DNA of 64,000 bases. It comes from Flintibacter faecis. Lineage in GTDB: Bacteria > Bacillota > Clostridia > Oscillospirales > Oscillospiraceae. Below the pieces are notes generated by a model. That model was given only the letters and a program-made list of their open reading frames with translations, ran no database searches and had not been told where the DNA came from. Made by a program: the position numbers and the translations under genes. Positions 41,450 to 49,543 of the stretch are shown here, one piece after another. The stretch is from assembly GCF_014287875.1 (NCBI RefSeq), contig NZ_JACOPN010000009.1, forward strand, positions 23,058-87,057, given 5' to 3'. Every line of letters starts with the position of its first letter. Positions within the stretch are counted from its first letter, which is position 1.

Positions 41450-41824
41450 TTACTTGACCTCTACGATGGCCTCCACCTCGCACAGGACGTTCTTGGGCAG
41501 GGTCTTCACGGCCACGCAGGAGCGGGCGGGCTTTTCGGTGAAATACTTGCCGTACACCTCGTTAAAGCGGGGGAAGTCGGCCATGTCCGCCAGAAAGCAG
41601 GTGGTCTTTACCACGTCGGTGAGCTTGCAGCCCGCCGCCTCCAGAATGGCGGCCACGTTCTTGCAGGACTGCTCGGCCTGGACGGCGATGTCCCCCTGGG
41701 CCAGCTCCCCCGTCTCGGGGATCAGCGGGATCTGCCCGGAGGTGAACAGCAGTCCGCCCGCCTTCACGGCCTGGGAATAGGGGCCGATGGCCTCCGGCGC
41801 ATTTTTGGTGTATACTTTTTCCAT
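41450..41824 (-). CDS. ridA: RidA family reactive enamine/imine deaminase
   Basis: Hydrolyses 2-aminoacrylate and related imines that PLP enzymes release, protecting the cell. The 124-residue YjgF/Rid protein shows APEAIGPYSQAVKAGGLLF, SGQIPLIPETGEL, and the substrate-binding Arg in EKPARSCVAVKTLPKN, then EVEAIVEV at the end, so it is a full-length active-type member. It is divergent from a YheO/DauR-like regulator, an arrangement seen around D-amino-acid and Rid genes. A consensus promoter lies upstream. Confidence 0.95.
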   Translation of the reverse strand: MEKVYTKNAPEAIGPYSQAVKAGGLLFTSGQIPLIPETGELAQGDIAVQAEQSCKNVAAILEAAGCKLTDVVKTTCFLADMADFPRFNEVYGKYFTEKPARSCVAVKTLPKNVLCEVEAIVEVK

Positions 41825-41885
41825 GTTACGTTCCTCCTATTTGTCATCGCCTCCGCCAAAGGGGAGACGGCTATCTGCCACGCTT

Positions 41886-41914
41886 AGTATAATGAGATAG
41901 TTAATTTTAGTCAA
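41886..41914 (-). promoter_or_regulatory. ridA promoter
   Basis: Minus-strand TTGACT (41909-41914), 17-base spacer, TATACT (41886-41891). Confidence 0.75.
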
Positions 41915-41983
41915 TAGCTTTTTCTTTATCCGTTGCATTTTCCGTTCCATCTAATCTTCATCACTTTTTAACAAGGGGCTCCC

Positions 41984-42012
41984 TTGTTTTTTTCGGGATA
42001 TTCTGTTATAAT
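41984..42012 (+). promoter_or_regulatory. Promoter of the YheO-like regulator gene
   Basis: TTGTTT (41984-41989), 17-base spacer, perfect TATAAT (42007-42012), divergent from the ridA promoter about 70 bases away. The remaining leader (42013-42140) shows nothing else I can name. Confidence 0.65.
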
Positions 42013-42140
42013 GATTACAAATCTATTCATTTTCTTTTTTCATCCTGTTCCTGATCCAAACGTCAGGAAGAACTGGAAGCAATTTTACTTTAGAAAATGA
42101 ACTAGACCATATTTATTTCACTTAAAAGGGGTCATGCTCT

Positions 42141-42818
42141 GTGGCAGATCATCTTACGTTCAGCTCCACCGAACGAAAAATTTTGGAATCCTGCGCCGCG
42201 GCCATGGACGGTCTGGCGCTGTACCTGGGGGAGGGCTATGAATTTGTCCTCCACAGCCTGGAGGACCTGAGTCACTCCGTGGTAAAGATCATCAACGGGC
42301 ACTACTCCAACCGCAAGCCCGGCGCCCCCATCACCGACTTTGGGCTGAACCTGCTGCGGGACCTGGAGCAAAAGCAGAAGCCCGAGCCCCAGGTGTACTT
42401 CAACTATCAAAACGGCACCCTGCTCAAGTCCACCACCATTCCCATTCTGGGGGACAACGGACGGATGATCGCCATGCTGTGCATCAACTTCCACACGGAC
42501 ATCCCCATGGCCACCTTCCTGTCCGGCTTCTTCCCCGCCGGGTCTCCCTCCCCCCTGCCCCAGCGCAGCGAGACCTTCAGCGACAACGTGGACCACTTCA
42601 TCCACGCCGCCCTGGACCAGGCCAAGGCCACCGTGTTCGCCGACCCCCGCATCTCCTCCGTCAACCGGAACAAGGAGATCATCCGCCTGGTCCACGAACA
42701 GGGTATCTTCAAGATGAAAAACGCCGTGCCCAAGGTCGCCCAGGAGCTGGGCGTGTCCAAAAACACCGTCTATCTCCACCTGCGCAGCCTGAAAAACGCC
42801 GACCACACAGAGGCGTAA
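42141..42818 (+). CDS. YheO/DauR-like transcriptional regulator
   Basis: A 225-residue protein with an N-terminal PAS-like YheO domain (about 10-125). It includes VLHSLEDLSHSVVKIINGHYS, typical of the family, and IPILGDNGRMIAMLCINF. A C-terminal helix-turn-helix has VAQELGVSKNTVYLHLRSLK. DauR regulates D-arginine use in Pseudomonas; relatives control amino-acid or Rid-linked genes. It is divergent from ridA and may control it. Translation starts at GTG (42141), 10 bases after AAAGGGG. Confidence 0.9.
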   Translation: MADHLTFSSTERKILESCAAAMDGLALYLGEGYEFVLHSLEDLSHSVVKIINGHYSNRKPGAPITDFGLNLLRDLEQKQKPEPQVYFNYQNGTLLKSTTIPILGDNGRMIAMLCINFHTDIPMATFLSGFFPAGSPSPLPQRSETFSDNVDHFIHAALDQAKATVFADPRISSVNRNKEIIRLVHEQGIFKMKNAVPKVAQELGVSKNTVYLHLRSLKNADHTEA

Positions 42819-42828
42819 TAAAATCATC

Positions 42829-42864
42829 GACCCCTGGCGGCCCGCAGGCTGCCAGGGGTCTTCT
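42829..42864 (+). terminator. Terminator of the YheO-like gene
   Basis: Perfect 10-base arms GACCCCTGGC and GCCAGGGGTC, then TTCTC. Confidence 0.7.
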
Positions 42865-42870
42865 CATCGG

Positions 42871-43692
42871 TCACCTGGCCCGCAGCTGCCAGAAGGCCAC
42901 GGCGCTGGCGGCGGCCACGTTGAGGGAATCCACGCCGTGGGCCATGGGGATGCACACGGTGCAGTCGCACCGGGCGATGGTCTCCGGGTCTAAGCCGTCC
43001 CCCTCGGTGCCCAGGACCAGGGCCAGCCTGTCCCGCTCCAGCCGGGGGTCGTCGATGGACACAGCCCGGTCATCCAGGGCCATGGCCGCCGTGGCAAAGC
43101 CCAGCTTGTGCAGCCGCTCCAGCCCCGCCCGGGGCCAGTCCTCTTTTTTCTCCCCGATGTAGGTCCAGGGGACCTGGAACACGGTGCCCATGCTCACCCG
43201 CACCGAGCGGCGGCACAGGGGGTCGATGCAGGTGGGGGAGACCAGCACCCCGTCCATGCCCAGGGCAGCGGCACAGCGGAAGATGGCCCCCACGTTGGCC
43301 CCGTCCACGATGCCCTCCAGCACGGCCAGCCGCTTTGCCCCGGCGCACACCTGCTCCACCGTGGGCAGGGCGGGGCGGCGCATGGCGCACAGCACCCCCC
43401 GGGTAAGGGCGTAGCCGGTGATGCCGGAGAGCACCTCCCGCTCCCCCACATAGATGGGCACGTCCCCCACCCGCTGGGCCAGGGGGCGGTCCTTCCCCTC
43501 CAGCTGCCGCCGCTCCATCAGCAGGGAGACGGGCTGATAGCCCGCATCCAAAGCGTGGCCGATGACCACGGCGCTCTCAGCGATGAACAGGCCGTCCTCC
43601 GGCCTGCGGCGGGAGCGCAGCTGGGCCTGGGTGAGGCGGGCGTACACGTCCAGCTGGGGGGCCTGGGGATCGGTGATGGCAATGACGTTCAT
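42871..43692 (-). CDS. TrmH-family (SpoU) RNA methyltransferase
   Basis: A 273-residue SPOUT methyltransferase, the second of this family in the window. The N-terminal domain covers about 1-120. The knotted domain has motif 1 (VLEGIVDGANVGAIFRCAAA), motif 2 (LALVLGTEGDGLDPETIA) and motif 3 (VCIPMAHGVDSLNVAAASAV). Targets of such proteins are ribose 2'-OH groups of rRNA or tRNA; this one is not assigned. It is only 3 bases downstream of the HAD phosphatase gene, so the two are co-transcribed. Confidence 0.92.
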   Translation of the reverse strand: MNVIAITDPQAPQLDVYARLTQAQLRSRRRPEDGLFIAESAVVIGHALDAGYQPVSLLMERRQLEGKDRPLAQRVGDVPIYVGEREVLSGITGYALTRGVLCAMRRPALPTVEQVCAGAKRLAVLEGIVDGANVGAIFRCAAALGMDGVLVSPTCIDPLCRRSVRVSMGTVFQVPWTYIGEKKEDWPRAGLERLHKLGFATAAMALDDRAVSIDDPRLERDRLALVLGTEGDGLDPETIARCDCTVCIPMAHGVDSLNVAAASAVAFWQLRAR

Positions 43693-43695
43693 CGG

Positions 43696-44349
43696 TCAAC
43701 CCTCCAGCCACTGCCGCAGTTCAAATAGGTCAGGGGCGATGTGGACCGGACGGAAGTCGGCAAAGTCCTCCGCCGGGGTGGTCCCGTTGAGCACGGCGCA
43801 GAAGGGGCACCCGGCGTTTTTGGCCGCCCCGGCATCCAGCACCGTGTCCCCGCAGAACAGCAGTTCCTTAGGGCTAAGCCCCATGCGCTCCAGGGCCATG
43901 TTCAGCCCCTGGGGGTCTGGCTTGGGGGCGTGGACATCCTCGCTGCCGATGACAAACTCCAGCTGGTCCATCAGCTTGCAGCGCTCCATGATATATTGGA
44001 TGGTGTCCCCCCGCTTGGTGCTGACGATGGCCGTCTTCACCCCGCGGCTGTGGAGGGCGCGCAGCAGCTCCTCCGCCCCGGGGAAGAGCACCGTCTCCCG
44101 CCGCTGGCGCTCCTTGGCCACCTCCAGGAACAGGGGGCGGAACTGGGCCCGGCGGACGGGGTCGCTGTCCCCGGTGAGCATGGTGTAGGCATCCTCCAGC
44201 AGATAGCCGATGGTGCCCCGCACCGTCTCCCGGTCGGGGGCGGGCCAGCCCATCTGGGTAAAGCCGTGTTGGAAGCCGGCCACAATGGAATCGGTGGCAT
44301 CGGCCAGGGTATAGTCAAAATCAAAGCACACTGCGCGGTATGGCTGCAT
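43696..44349 (-). CDS. HAD-family phosphatase (phosphoglycolate phosphatase-like)
   Basis: A 217-residue HAD superfamily hydrolase. Motif I is CFDFDYTLADATDSIV with the nucleophile Asp, followed by a helical cap. Motif II is TAIVSTKRG, the conserved Lys follows in the DVHAPKPDPQGLN stretch, and motif IV is LLFCGDTVLDAGAAKNAG. The layout is that of Gph/PGP-type and beta-phosphoglucomutase-like enzymes, so a small phosphorylated metabolite is the likely substrate. It is the upstream partner of the TrmH-family gene. Confidence 0.9.
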   Translation of the reverse strand: MQPYRAVCFDFDYTLADATDSIVAGFQHGFTQMGWPAPDRETVRGTIGYLLEDAYTMLTGDSDPVRRAQFRPLFLEVAKERQRRETVLFPGAEELLRALHSRGVKTAIVSTKRGDTIQYIMERCKLMDQLEFVIGSEDVHAPKPDPQGLNMALERMGLSPKELLFCGDTVLDAGAAKNAGCPFCAVLNGTTPAEDFADFRPVHIAPDLFELRQWLEG

Positions 44350-44410
44350 GTTCTTCCCTCATTTCTCAGGTTTGTCCCGCCTATTTTACCACACCGCCCC
44401 CTGCAAGACA

Positions 44411-44460
44411 ATAACTCCTAACTCATCCCTCCTAACTCCTAACTCCTAACTCCTAACTCT
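44411..44460. repeat. Heptanucleotide TAACTCC tandem array, site 1
   Basis: Six or so TAACTCC units, one slightly broken by CATCCC, fill the gap before the 44453-44764 gene. On the minus strand the array (GGAGTTA) supplies that gene's TAG stop codon. The same unit recurs at 50343-50380. Confidence 0.75.
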
Positions 44461-44764
44461 CCAAAAGTCCCTTTGCCCCATAGCGCAGACAGCGCTGCAG
44501 CCGCCGCTCCCCCCGCTTGATGGTGCGGGAGACGGTGGACTTGTCCACCCCCAGCTTCTGGCCGATCTCCCGCATGTTCAGCCCCTGGCCATAGTACATC
44601 AGCATGGTCTCCCGCTGCCGTGGGGTGATGTCCTCTTTCAGCGCCCGGATCAGGTTGCGCTTGAGCTGGGTGAGCTCCTGGTCGTTGTCCGGGGCCATCT
44701 GGCGGTTATACACCGCCATGTCCGCGGCAAAGCCCCGCCCTCTTCTATACCGTATATCTGACAT
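44453..44764 (-). CDS. Small sigma-like helix-turn-helix protein
   Basis: A 103-residue protein whose second half (about 45-90) is a sigma-70 region-4-like HTH: ITPRQRETMLMYYGQGLNM, then REIGQKLGVDKSTVSRTIKR. The first half is basic and unrecognised. Such short proteins are common among accessory and phage-like genes of gut Clostridia. It overlaps the preceding coiled-coil gene by about 20 bases, and its stop lies inside the TAACTCC tandem array. It may be a relic regulator of the accessory block beside the tRNA genes. Confidence 0.75.
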   Translation of the reverse strand: MSDIRYRRGRGFAADMAVYNRQMAPDNDQELTQLKRNLIRALKEDITPRQRETMLMYYGQGLNMREIGQKLGVDKSTVSRTIKRGERRLQRCLRYGAKGLLES

Positions 44765-44978
44765 TTCTGCGATACCCCCTGTCGTAATAGTGCTCGGTGA
44801 GCACGGCCAGCTCTCTGGCCTCCCGCACCATGGTGGACAGCATACGGATGCGGTCCTGGAGCAGGCAGCGCTCTCTGGGCTCCCGGGTCTGCTCCAGGCG
44901 GCGCTCCAGCTCCTTCACCCGGGCGGACAGCGTCTGAGCATGGGCCCGGTATTCCACGGACAGTTCCTGCAAAGTCAT
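44745..44978 (-). CDS. Small coiled-coil protein
   Basis: A 77-residue, highly charged, helical protein with a heptad-like run (LSARVKELERRLEQTREPRE). It has no enzyme motif or membrane segment. AAGGAGG lies about 10 bases before the ATG, and it is translationally linked to the HTH gene that follows. Its function is unknown; it could pair with the HTH protein. Confidence 0.65.
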   Translation of the reverse strand: MTLQELSVEYRAHAQTLSARVKELERRLEQTREPRERCLLQDRIRMLSTMVREARELAVLTEHYYDRGYRRNVRYTV

Positions 44979-45014
44979 GTAGATCCCCCTCCTTCTTCTC
45001 TCCTGTATCTCTTG

Positions 45015-45212
45015 TTATGGCTTCTCTTCCCGCTCCCGGCACAGGGGGCACAGCTCCTCCTCGGCATCATAGTTCTCCTCCCCGCATCGGGGGCAATACC
45101 CCGCCCATTGGGCCTGGCGATCCCGCAGGGGCGGCAGCAAAACCGGCCGTCTTCCCCCCTCGATCGGGCCCCCGAAAAAAGAAAAAACTTTTTTTGAAAA
45201 AACGCTTGACAA
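45015..45212 (-). CDS. Small zinc-ribbon protein
   Basis: A 65-residue protein with two CxxC knuckles (YCPRCGEE, then ELCPLCRERE) forming a likely zinc ribbon. The TTG at 45212 is taken as start because GGGAGG is 5 bases before it. That start region overlaps, on the opposite strand, the tRNA promoter, and a shorter form from about 45140 is possible. It is the first of three accessory genes (zinc ribbon, coiled coil, HTH) running away from the tRNA pair. Confidence 0.55.
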   Translation of the reverse strand: MSSVFSKKVFSFFGGPIEGGRRPVLLPPLRDRQAQWAGYCPRCGEENYDAEEELCPLCREREEKP

Positions 45213-45234
45213 TCTACCCTCCCCCTGCTATACT
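45206..45234 (+). promoter_or_regulatory. tRNA operon promoter
   Basis: Consensus TTGACA (45206-45211), 17-base spacer, TATACT (45229-45234), 42 bases before tRNA-Thr. Confidence 0.85.
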
Positions 45235-45275
45235 ATCCCTTGCTGCTGGACAGTTGATGAGCGAACAACGAACAC

Positions 45276-45351
45276 GCTGGTGTAGCTCAGTCGGTAGAGC
45301 AGCTGATTTGTAATCAGCAGGTCGGGGGTTCGAATCCGTCCACCAGCTCCA
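45276..45351 (+). tRNA. tRNA-Thr (anticodon TGT)
   Basis: Acceptor GCTGGTG pairs with CACCAGC, the D-loop holds AGTCGGTAGA, the anticodon stem CTGAT/ATCAG encloses TTTGTAA with anticodon TGT, and the T-arm reads GGGGGTTCGAATCC. CCA is encoded (45349-45351). It reads threonine ACN codons, chiefly ACA. Confidence 0.95.
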
Positions 45352-45362
45352 CAATTTCATAC

Positions 45363-45447
45363 GGAGGAGTTCCCGAGTGGCCAAAGGGGGCAGACTGTAA
45401 ATCTGTTGCGTTTCGCTTCGGTGGTCCGAATCCACCCTCCTCCACCA
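45363..45447 (+). tRNA. tRNA-Tyr (anticodon GTA)
   Basis: A class II tRNA with long variable arm. Acceptor GGAGGAG pairs with CTCCTCC, the anticodon stem CAGAC.../...GTCTG-like arms enclose CTGTAAA with anticodon GTA, the variable arm is GCGTTTCGCTTC, and the T-arm reads GTGGTCCGAATCCAC. CCA is encoded at 45445-45447. It is 11 bases after tRNA-Thr in the same transcript. Confidence 0.93.
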
Positions 45448-45448
45448 A

Positions 45449-45480
45449 GTCGCCGTAAGTTTTACTTACGGCGACTTCTT
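45449..45480 (+). terminator. Terminator of the tRNA operon
   Basis: Perfect 12-base arms GTCGCCGTAAGT and ACTTACGGCGAC with a 3-base loop, then TTCTTTTG. Confidence 0.85.
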
Positions 45481-45498
45481 TTGTTGTCTGCCCTCTCG

Positions 45499-45668
45499 GT
45501 AGGGGCGGATGTCCTCATCCGCCCGGGCCGCTGAGGACAGCAGCCCCTACGTTCAGTCAACCGTCATTGCGAGGAGGGCGAAGCCCGACGCGGCAATCCG
45601 TTTCTTTCGTCCCCCTTGCCTCCCCCCTTGGGGGAGGTGCCCAGTGCGCACACTGGGCGGAGAGGGCC
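45499..45668. repeat. Cluster of intergenic palindromic repeats after the tRNAs
   Basis: No gene is seen. Three units lie side by side. The first is a GTAGGGGCGG-family inverted repeat (45499-45550), with an inner GGATG...CATCC hairpin. The second is a GTCATTGCGAGGAG half-palindrome (45562-45600), one arm of the 160-bp element family but with GGGCGAAGCCC in its tip. The third is the 54-bp repeat (45615-45668) that also occurs at 7891-7944. The following 45669-45920 is AT-richer and shows nothing I can name. Confidence 0.7.
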
Positions 45669-45925
45669 GTTCTCCCGACCTCTGTGCCCAGCATAGCCTA
45701 TCTGCCTTTTTCTGTCAATCTTTGTTTTTGTGCGGATTTCACGTTTATATTATAGGAAACGGCTTTTTTCGGCGGGTATTTTTTGCAGATTTTCAGTCCT
45801 GTAAGTAAACCGGCCTCCAGGCCACACCCCCCGCTGCGGGACGTTTCCGTACACCTTTCTCTGAAATTTCCTGAAATTTCTGTTTGTTCTCCCTTTCTCC
45901 CCGGTCCATTTGTCGAAAAAGCACG

Positions 45926-45967
45926 AAAAAGCGCCCTGCGGGTTTTCCCCGCAAGGCGCTTTTTTTG
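45926..45967. terminator. Bidirectional terminator near the P-loop gene
   Basis: AAAAAGCGCC and GGCGCTTTTTTT outer arms with an inner TGCGGG...CCCGCA stem. T-tracts lie on both strands; it ends the 45985-46395 gene. Confidence 0.85.
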
Positions 45968-45984
45968 TGCAAAGAGCAGAATTC

Positions 45985-46395
45985 TTAGAAGTACTTCTTG
46001 ATGCCGTCAGAAGCCAGAGATTCGTCGTCGCTGATGGTGATGGTGAACTTGATGTTGTGCTTCTCACCGAAGTTGTTCAGCCAATCCAGGAACTTCTCGG
46101 TCTCCAGGTCGGGCTCGCCCTCCACGATCTTGGTCAGGCTGTCGATGAAGACGTGGGTGATGTCATAGTTGCCGGCGTACAGGCCGCTGATAAAGCCCTT
46201 CAGCGCAGTGTAGCTGTCGACGTTGTACTGGCTGGCTTCCACCAGACGGATCTGATAATGAATATCGAAAGTCAGCTTATTGCCCTTTTCGATGCAAACA
46301 ACATTGCCGTGCTCGGTCTGGACTGCATTGTTGATCATCTCGATCATCTGCTTGGTCTTGCCGGAGCCCTTCTTGCCCATGATGACTCGAATCAT
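45985..46395 (-). CDS. Small P-loop (Walker A) protein of unknown function
   Basis: A 136-residue protein starting MIRVIMGKKGSGKTKQMIEM, with Walker A GKKGSGKT at residues 7-14 and a Walker-B-like THVFIDSLTKI near 85. It is too short for a kinase or helicase with accessory domains and resembles a minimal ATPase core. Codon use and GC are a little lower than the neighbours. ATG at 46395 lies 6 bases after AAGGAGTG; a GTG three codons earlier is less likely. It is monocistronic with its own promoter and strong terminator, so it is probably well expressed. Confidence 0.75.
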   Translation of the reverse strand: MIRVIMGKKGSGKTKQMIEMINNAVQTEHGNVVCIEKGNKLTFDIHYQIRLVEASQYNVDSYTALKGFISGLYAGNYDITHVFIDSLTKIVEGEPDLETEKFLDWLNNFGEKHNIKFTITISDDESLASDGIKKYF

Positions 46396-46443
46396 GTGTA
46401 TCACTCCTTATACGTTTGGGGGCTGCTCCCCCTTTGCACTATA

Positions 46444-46472
46444 ATTTTACCATATGTCCCTGGTTTTTTCAA
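46444..46472 (-). promoter_or_regulatory. Promoter of the P-loop protein gene
   Basis: Minus-strand TTGAAA (46467-46472), 17-base spacer, TAAAAT (46444-46449). Confidence 0.65.
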
Positions 46473-46504
46473 CCGGGATTCTGTGAATTTTCTCAACCGG
46501 TTGT

Positions 46505-47830
46505 TTAAAGCCGCTGTTCCAGGCTCTCCCGCAGCTGTTCATACCCCGGCTTGCCCAGCAGGGCGAACATATTCTTCTTATATGCCTCTACGCCGGGCTG
46601 GTCAAAGGGGTTCACCTGCAGCAGATAACCGGACAGGCCGCACACATACTCGAAGAAATAGATCAGCTCGCCCACCGTGTCCTCGCCGATGGCGGGCAGC
46701 TCCAGCAGGATGTTGGGCACGCCGCCGTCCACGTGGGCCAGGATGGTCCCCCGCATGGCCTGCTCGGCCACAAAGGCCAGAGACTTGCCGGCCAAAAAGT
46801 TCAGCCCGTCCACATTGGCCGGGTCGTTGGGGATGATAAACTCCCCCTTGGGTGCAAACTTCACCACCGTCTCGAACATGAGCCGCTCGCCCTGCTGGAT
46901 GTACTGACCCATGGAGTGCAGGTCTGCGGTAAACTCCACGCTGGCGGGGAACAGTCCCTTGTGCTCCTTGCCCTCGCTCTCGCCGTAGAGCTGCTTCCAC
47001 CACTCGGAGAAGAAGCGGAAGCTGGGCTCGTAGCAGGCCAGCAGCTCCACCTTCTTTCCGCCGTCATACAGGGCGTTCCGGGCGGCGGCATACTGCCAGG
47101 CGGGGTTATCCAGACCGGGGGCGGACAGCGTCTCCATGGCCCGCTGCGCGCCTGCCATCAGCCCGTCGATGTCCAGCCCGGCGGCGGCGATGGGCAGCAG
47201 GCCCACGGCGGTGAGGACGGAATAGCGCCCACCCACGTCGTCGGGCACCACAAACTCCTCATAGCCCTCCTCGTCGGCCAGACCCTTCAGAACGCCCCGG
47301 GCCTTGTCGGTGGTGGCATAGATGCGCTCCCGGGCCCCCTCCCGGCCATACTTCCGCTCCAGCATCTCCCGGAAGATGCGGAAGGCCACGGCGGGCTCTG
47401 TGGTCGTGCCCGACTTGGAGATCACGTTCACCGAGAAGTCCCGCTCCCCGATGAGGGCAATGAGCTCCAGCAGGGCGTCGGTGGACAGGCCGTTGCCAGC
47501 GAAATAGATGTCCGGGGTGTCCTTCTGCTTCAGGTTATAGTTGGGGGAGGCCAGCAGCTCGATCACCGCCCGGGCCCCCAGGTAGGAGCCGCCGATGCCG
47601 ATGACCACCAGCACCTGGGACTGCCGCCGGATCTTCTCGGCCGCCGCCTTGATGCGGGCAAACTCTCCCTTGTCATAGTCCCGGGGCAGGGTCACCCAGC
47701 CGGTAAAGTCCCCGCCGGGGCCGTTGTGATGGGCCAGCATGTCAGCTGCCCGCTCCAGCCCCTCGCGCCGCTGCTCCAGATAGTCCTGGGGCAAAAAGCC
47801 CTCCAGCTTAGATAGATCCAATTTTATCAT
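46505..47830 (-). CDS. pgi: Glucose-6-phosphate isomerase
   Basis: Interconverts glucose 6-phosphate and fructose 6-phosphate in glycolysis. The 441-residue protein is of the shorter Firmicutes type. It has [17 protein letters not shown] near 80, [19 protein letters not shown] near 140, [21 protein letters not shown] (in parts), and a C-terminal [20 protein letters not shown] that contains the PGI signature Lys. GGAGG precedes the ATG. It lies 81 bases downstream of the SLH-GH25 gene with no clear terminator between. Confidence 0.97.
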   Translation of the reverse strand: MIKLDLSKLEGFLPQDYLEQRREGLERAADMLAHHNGPGGDFTGWVTLPRDYDKGEFARIKAAAEKIRRQSQVLVVIGIGGSYLGARAVIELLASPNYNLKQKDTPDIYFAGNGLSTDALLELIALIGERDFSVNVISKSGTTTEPAVAFRIFREMLERKYGREGARERIYATTDKARGVLKGLADEEGYEEFVVPDDVGGRYSVLTAVGLLPIAAAGLDIDGLMAGAQRAMETLSAPGLDNPAWQYAAARNALYDGGKKVELLACYEPSFRFFSEWWKQLYGESEGKEHKGLFPASVEFTADLHSMGQYIQQGERLMFETVVKFAPKGEFIIPNDPANVDGLNFLAGKSLAFVAEQAMRGTILAHVDGGVPNILLELPAIGEDTVGELIYFFEYVCGLSGYLLQVNPFDQPGVEAYKKNMFALLGKPGYEQLRESLEQRL

Positions 47831-47911
47831 ACTATACCCCTCCTAAAAAAATCGGGAAATGCTCTTCTTTTGTATTATAGCACATGCGTACAGATTTTTT
47901 ATATCAAATTC

Positions 47912-49339
47912 TCAGGACTGCTCCCGGGAGATATCCTGACTGGGCGGCATCGCCTCCTCGTCCTCCCCCGGCTCAGTTTCCTGGCTGGGTCTGTCCGGCC
48001 GGACGGGCGCCTCCTTGGGCATCCACAGATTGCGGTCCACCTTTCCGGTGATGCCGTCCACGCTGCCGCTGCTGGTGTACTGCCACATCTCAAAGTGATA
48101 ATAGAAGGTCGGCTTGTCGGTGTACTCCGCCAGCCAGAAGGGGTATTGGGTCACCTGGTCCAGGTCATAGAGCAGATAGCCGATATACTGGTTGAAATAG
48201 ATCATGGGCTGATAGCCCGCAGCCTTGATCCTGCCGCAGAAGGCGTTGGCCGCCGCCGTCACCTGGGCGCTGGTCATGCCATCGGTGCGGGCTGAATCGG
48301 TTCCGATGTTCTCCCAATCAAAGACCACCGGTCCGTCCACCGGATAGTCCGCAATGGTGTCCAGCACAAACTGTGCCTCCTCCAGGGCCTCGGTCTGGTT
48401 GGTGGCCTGGGAGAAGAAGTAGACCCCCACCTGCAATCCCGCATCCAGCGCACCCCGGATATTGCTTTTGAACTGCTTATCCTCAAAGACCTTGCCGCTG
48501 CCGTAATATCGGCCGCCGCAGCGGATGATGACAAAGTCGATGCCGTCAGCCGCCACCTTGGCCCAGTCCACGGTGCCCTGATGGCTGGATACATCCACGC
48601 CCGCCAGGCTGGCCCGGTCCCCGCCCACATACTCCATGCGGCCATCCGTCTTGACAAAGGCGGCATTGTCATAGCGGTTCACCGGCACCCCGTCCAGCTT
48701 CTCCAGCACGTGGGAGCTGAAGTGGATGTAGTCGTCAAAGGACATCACCTGCCACACGATAACGCTCAGCTCCGCCCGGGTGATGGAGTTGTCGGGCTTG
48801 AAATACCGCTTGCCGCCCGACTTCTCCCCCACCACCACGCCGTTTTGATACAGGGCGGTGACATATCCGTCGCTCACGTCGGCAAAGGGGCTGCGCTTGG
48901 TAGAGGCGGACAGCCCCAGCGCCTTGGCCGCCAGCGCGGCGATGTACAGCCGGGAGGCCGGGGCGTTCAGATCCACCGCCGCCTGGGCCTGGGTCAGCCA
49001 GCCCCGGTCCAGGGCATACTGCACATAGCCCGCGGCATAGTGCGCCCCCTCCAGTGCGGGCTGGTTCCCGCTTCCTGCGGCCTTCACCACCATCAGGATG
49101 GCATCTCCCGCCCGCACCGCATCGTTGGGGCCAAAGCGCCCGTCGTCATAGCCGTTGATGACCCCCTGGCTGTTCAGGGTGGACACGAAGGGGGTGTACC
49201 AGTCCCCCTCCGCCACATCGGAAAAGGGGGTGGTCCAGCCCTGGGGGATGTCCGGGGTCACGGCGGCCAGGGCGGGCTGCATCAGCAGTCCGACGGAAAG
49301 CGCCCCGCCCAATGCGCGGCGCAGAAATTGCTGTTTCAT
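47912..49339 (-). CDS. SLH-domain GH25 lysozyme (muramidase)
   Basis: A 475-residue exported wall protein. It has a signal peptide (1-25, ending MQPALA) and three S-layer homology repeats (about 37-88, 98-140, 150-200; TTPFSDVAEGDWYTPFVSTL, SPFADVSDGYVTALYQNGV, ITRAELSVIVWQVM). From about residue 246 follows a GH25 muramidase domain, with catalytic residues in LAGVDVSSHQGTVDWAKV and GPVVFDWENIG. GH25 enzymes cut the glycan strands of peptidoglycan. The SLH repeats should tether it to pyruvylated wall polymer made by the 28-36 kb locus. It ends in an acidic, disordered tail. Confidence 0.93.
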   Translation of the reverse strand: MKQQFLRRALGGALSVGLLMQPALAAVTPDIPQGWTTPFSDVAEGDWYTPFVSTLNSQGVINGYDDGRFGPNDAVRAGDAILMVVKAAGSGNQPALEGAHYAAGYVQYALDRGWLTQAQAAVDLNAPASRLYIAALAAKALGLSASTKRSPFADVSDGYVTALYQNGVVVGEKSGGKRYFKPDNSITRAELSVIVWQVMSFDDYIHFSSHVLEKLDGVPVNRYDNAAFVKTDGRMEYVGGDRASLAGVDVSSHQGTVDWAKVAADGIDFVIIRCGGRYYGSGKVFEDKQFKSNIRGALDAGLQVGVYFFSQATNQTEALEEAQFVLDTIADYPVDGPVVFDWENIGTDSARTDGMTSAQVTAAANAFCGRIKAAGYQPMIYFNQYIGYLLYDLDQVTQYPFWLAEYTDKPTFYYHFEMWQYTSSGSVDGITGKVDRNLWMPKEAPVRPDRPSQETEPGEDEEAMPPSQDISREQS

Positions 49340-49394
49340 GGTGTGCTCCTCTCTGGTCTGTGCTGCCGGGGCGGCCCCCGGCGGGATTTATCTT

Positions 49395-49423
49395 TTGACA
49401 AAGGATAGCCGATTTGATATAGT
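49395..49423 (+). promoter_or_regulatory. Promoter of the DUF1643 gene
   Basis: Consensus TTGACA (49395-49400), 17-base spacer, TATAGT (49418-49423); leader of about 115 bases. Confidence 0.65.
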
Positions 49424-49460
49424 GCTCTTAGCGCCATAGTTCGACCTGTTATCTTTGCAT

Positions 49461-49489
49461 ATTATATCAGAGCCTCCCCCGCTGCGCAA
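49461..49489 (-). promoter_or_regulatory. Promoter of the SLH-GH25 gene
   Basis: Minus-strand TTGCGC (49484-49489), 17-base spacer, TATAAT (49461-49466). It faces the plus-strand promoter at 49395, so the two leaders overlap. Confidence 0.6.
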
Positions 49490-49543
49490 CGCCGGACGGC
49501 TCTGTTTTCTGCGGAAGAATTTTCAATCAAAGGAGTTTTTTCC

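Noticed and set aside
44411..44460. CRISPR array
   Set aside because: The tandem heptamers are contiguous without spacers; no cas genes or spaced repeats were seen anywhere in the window.
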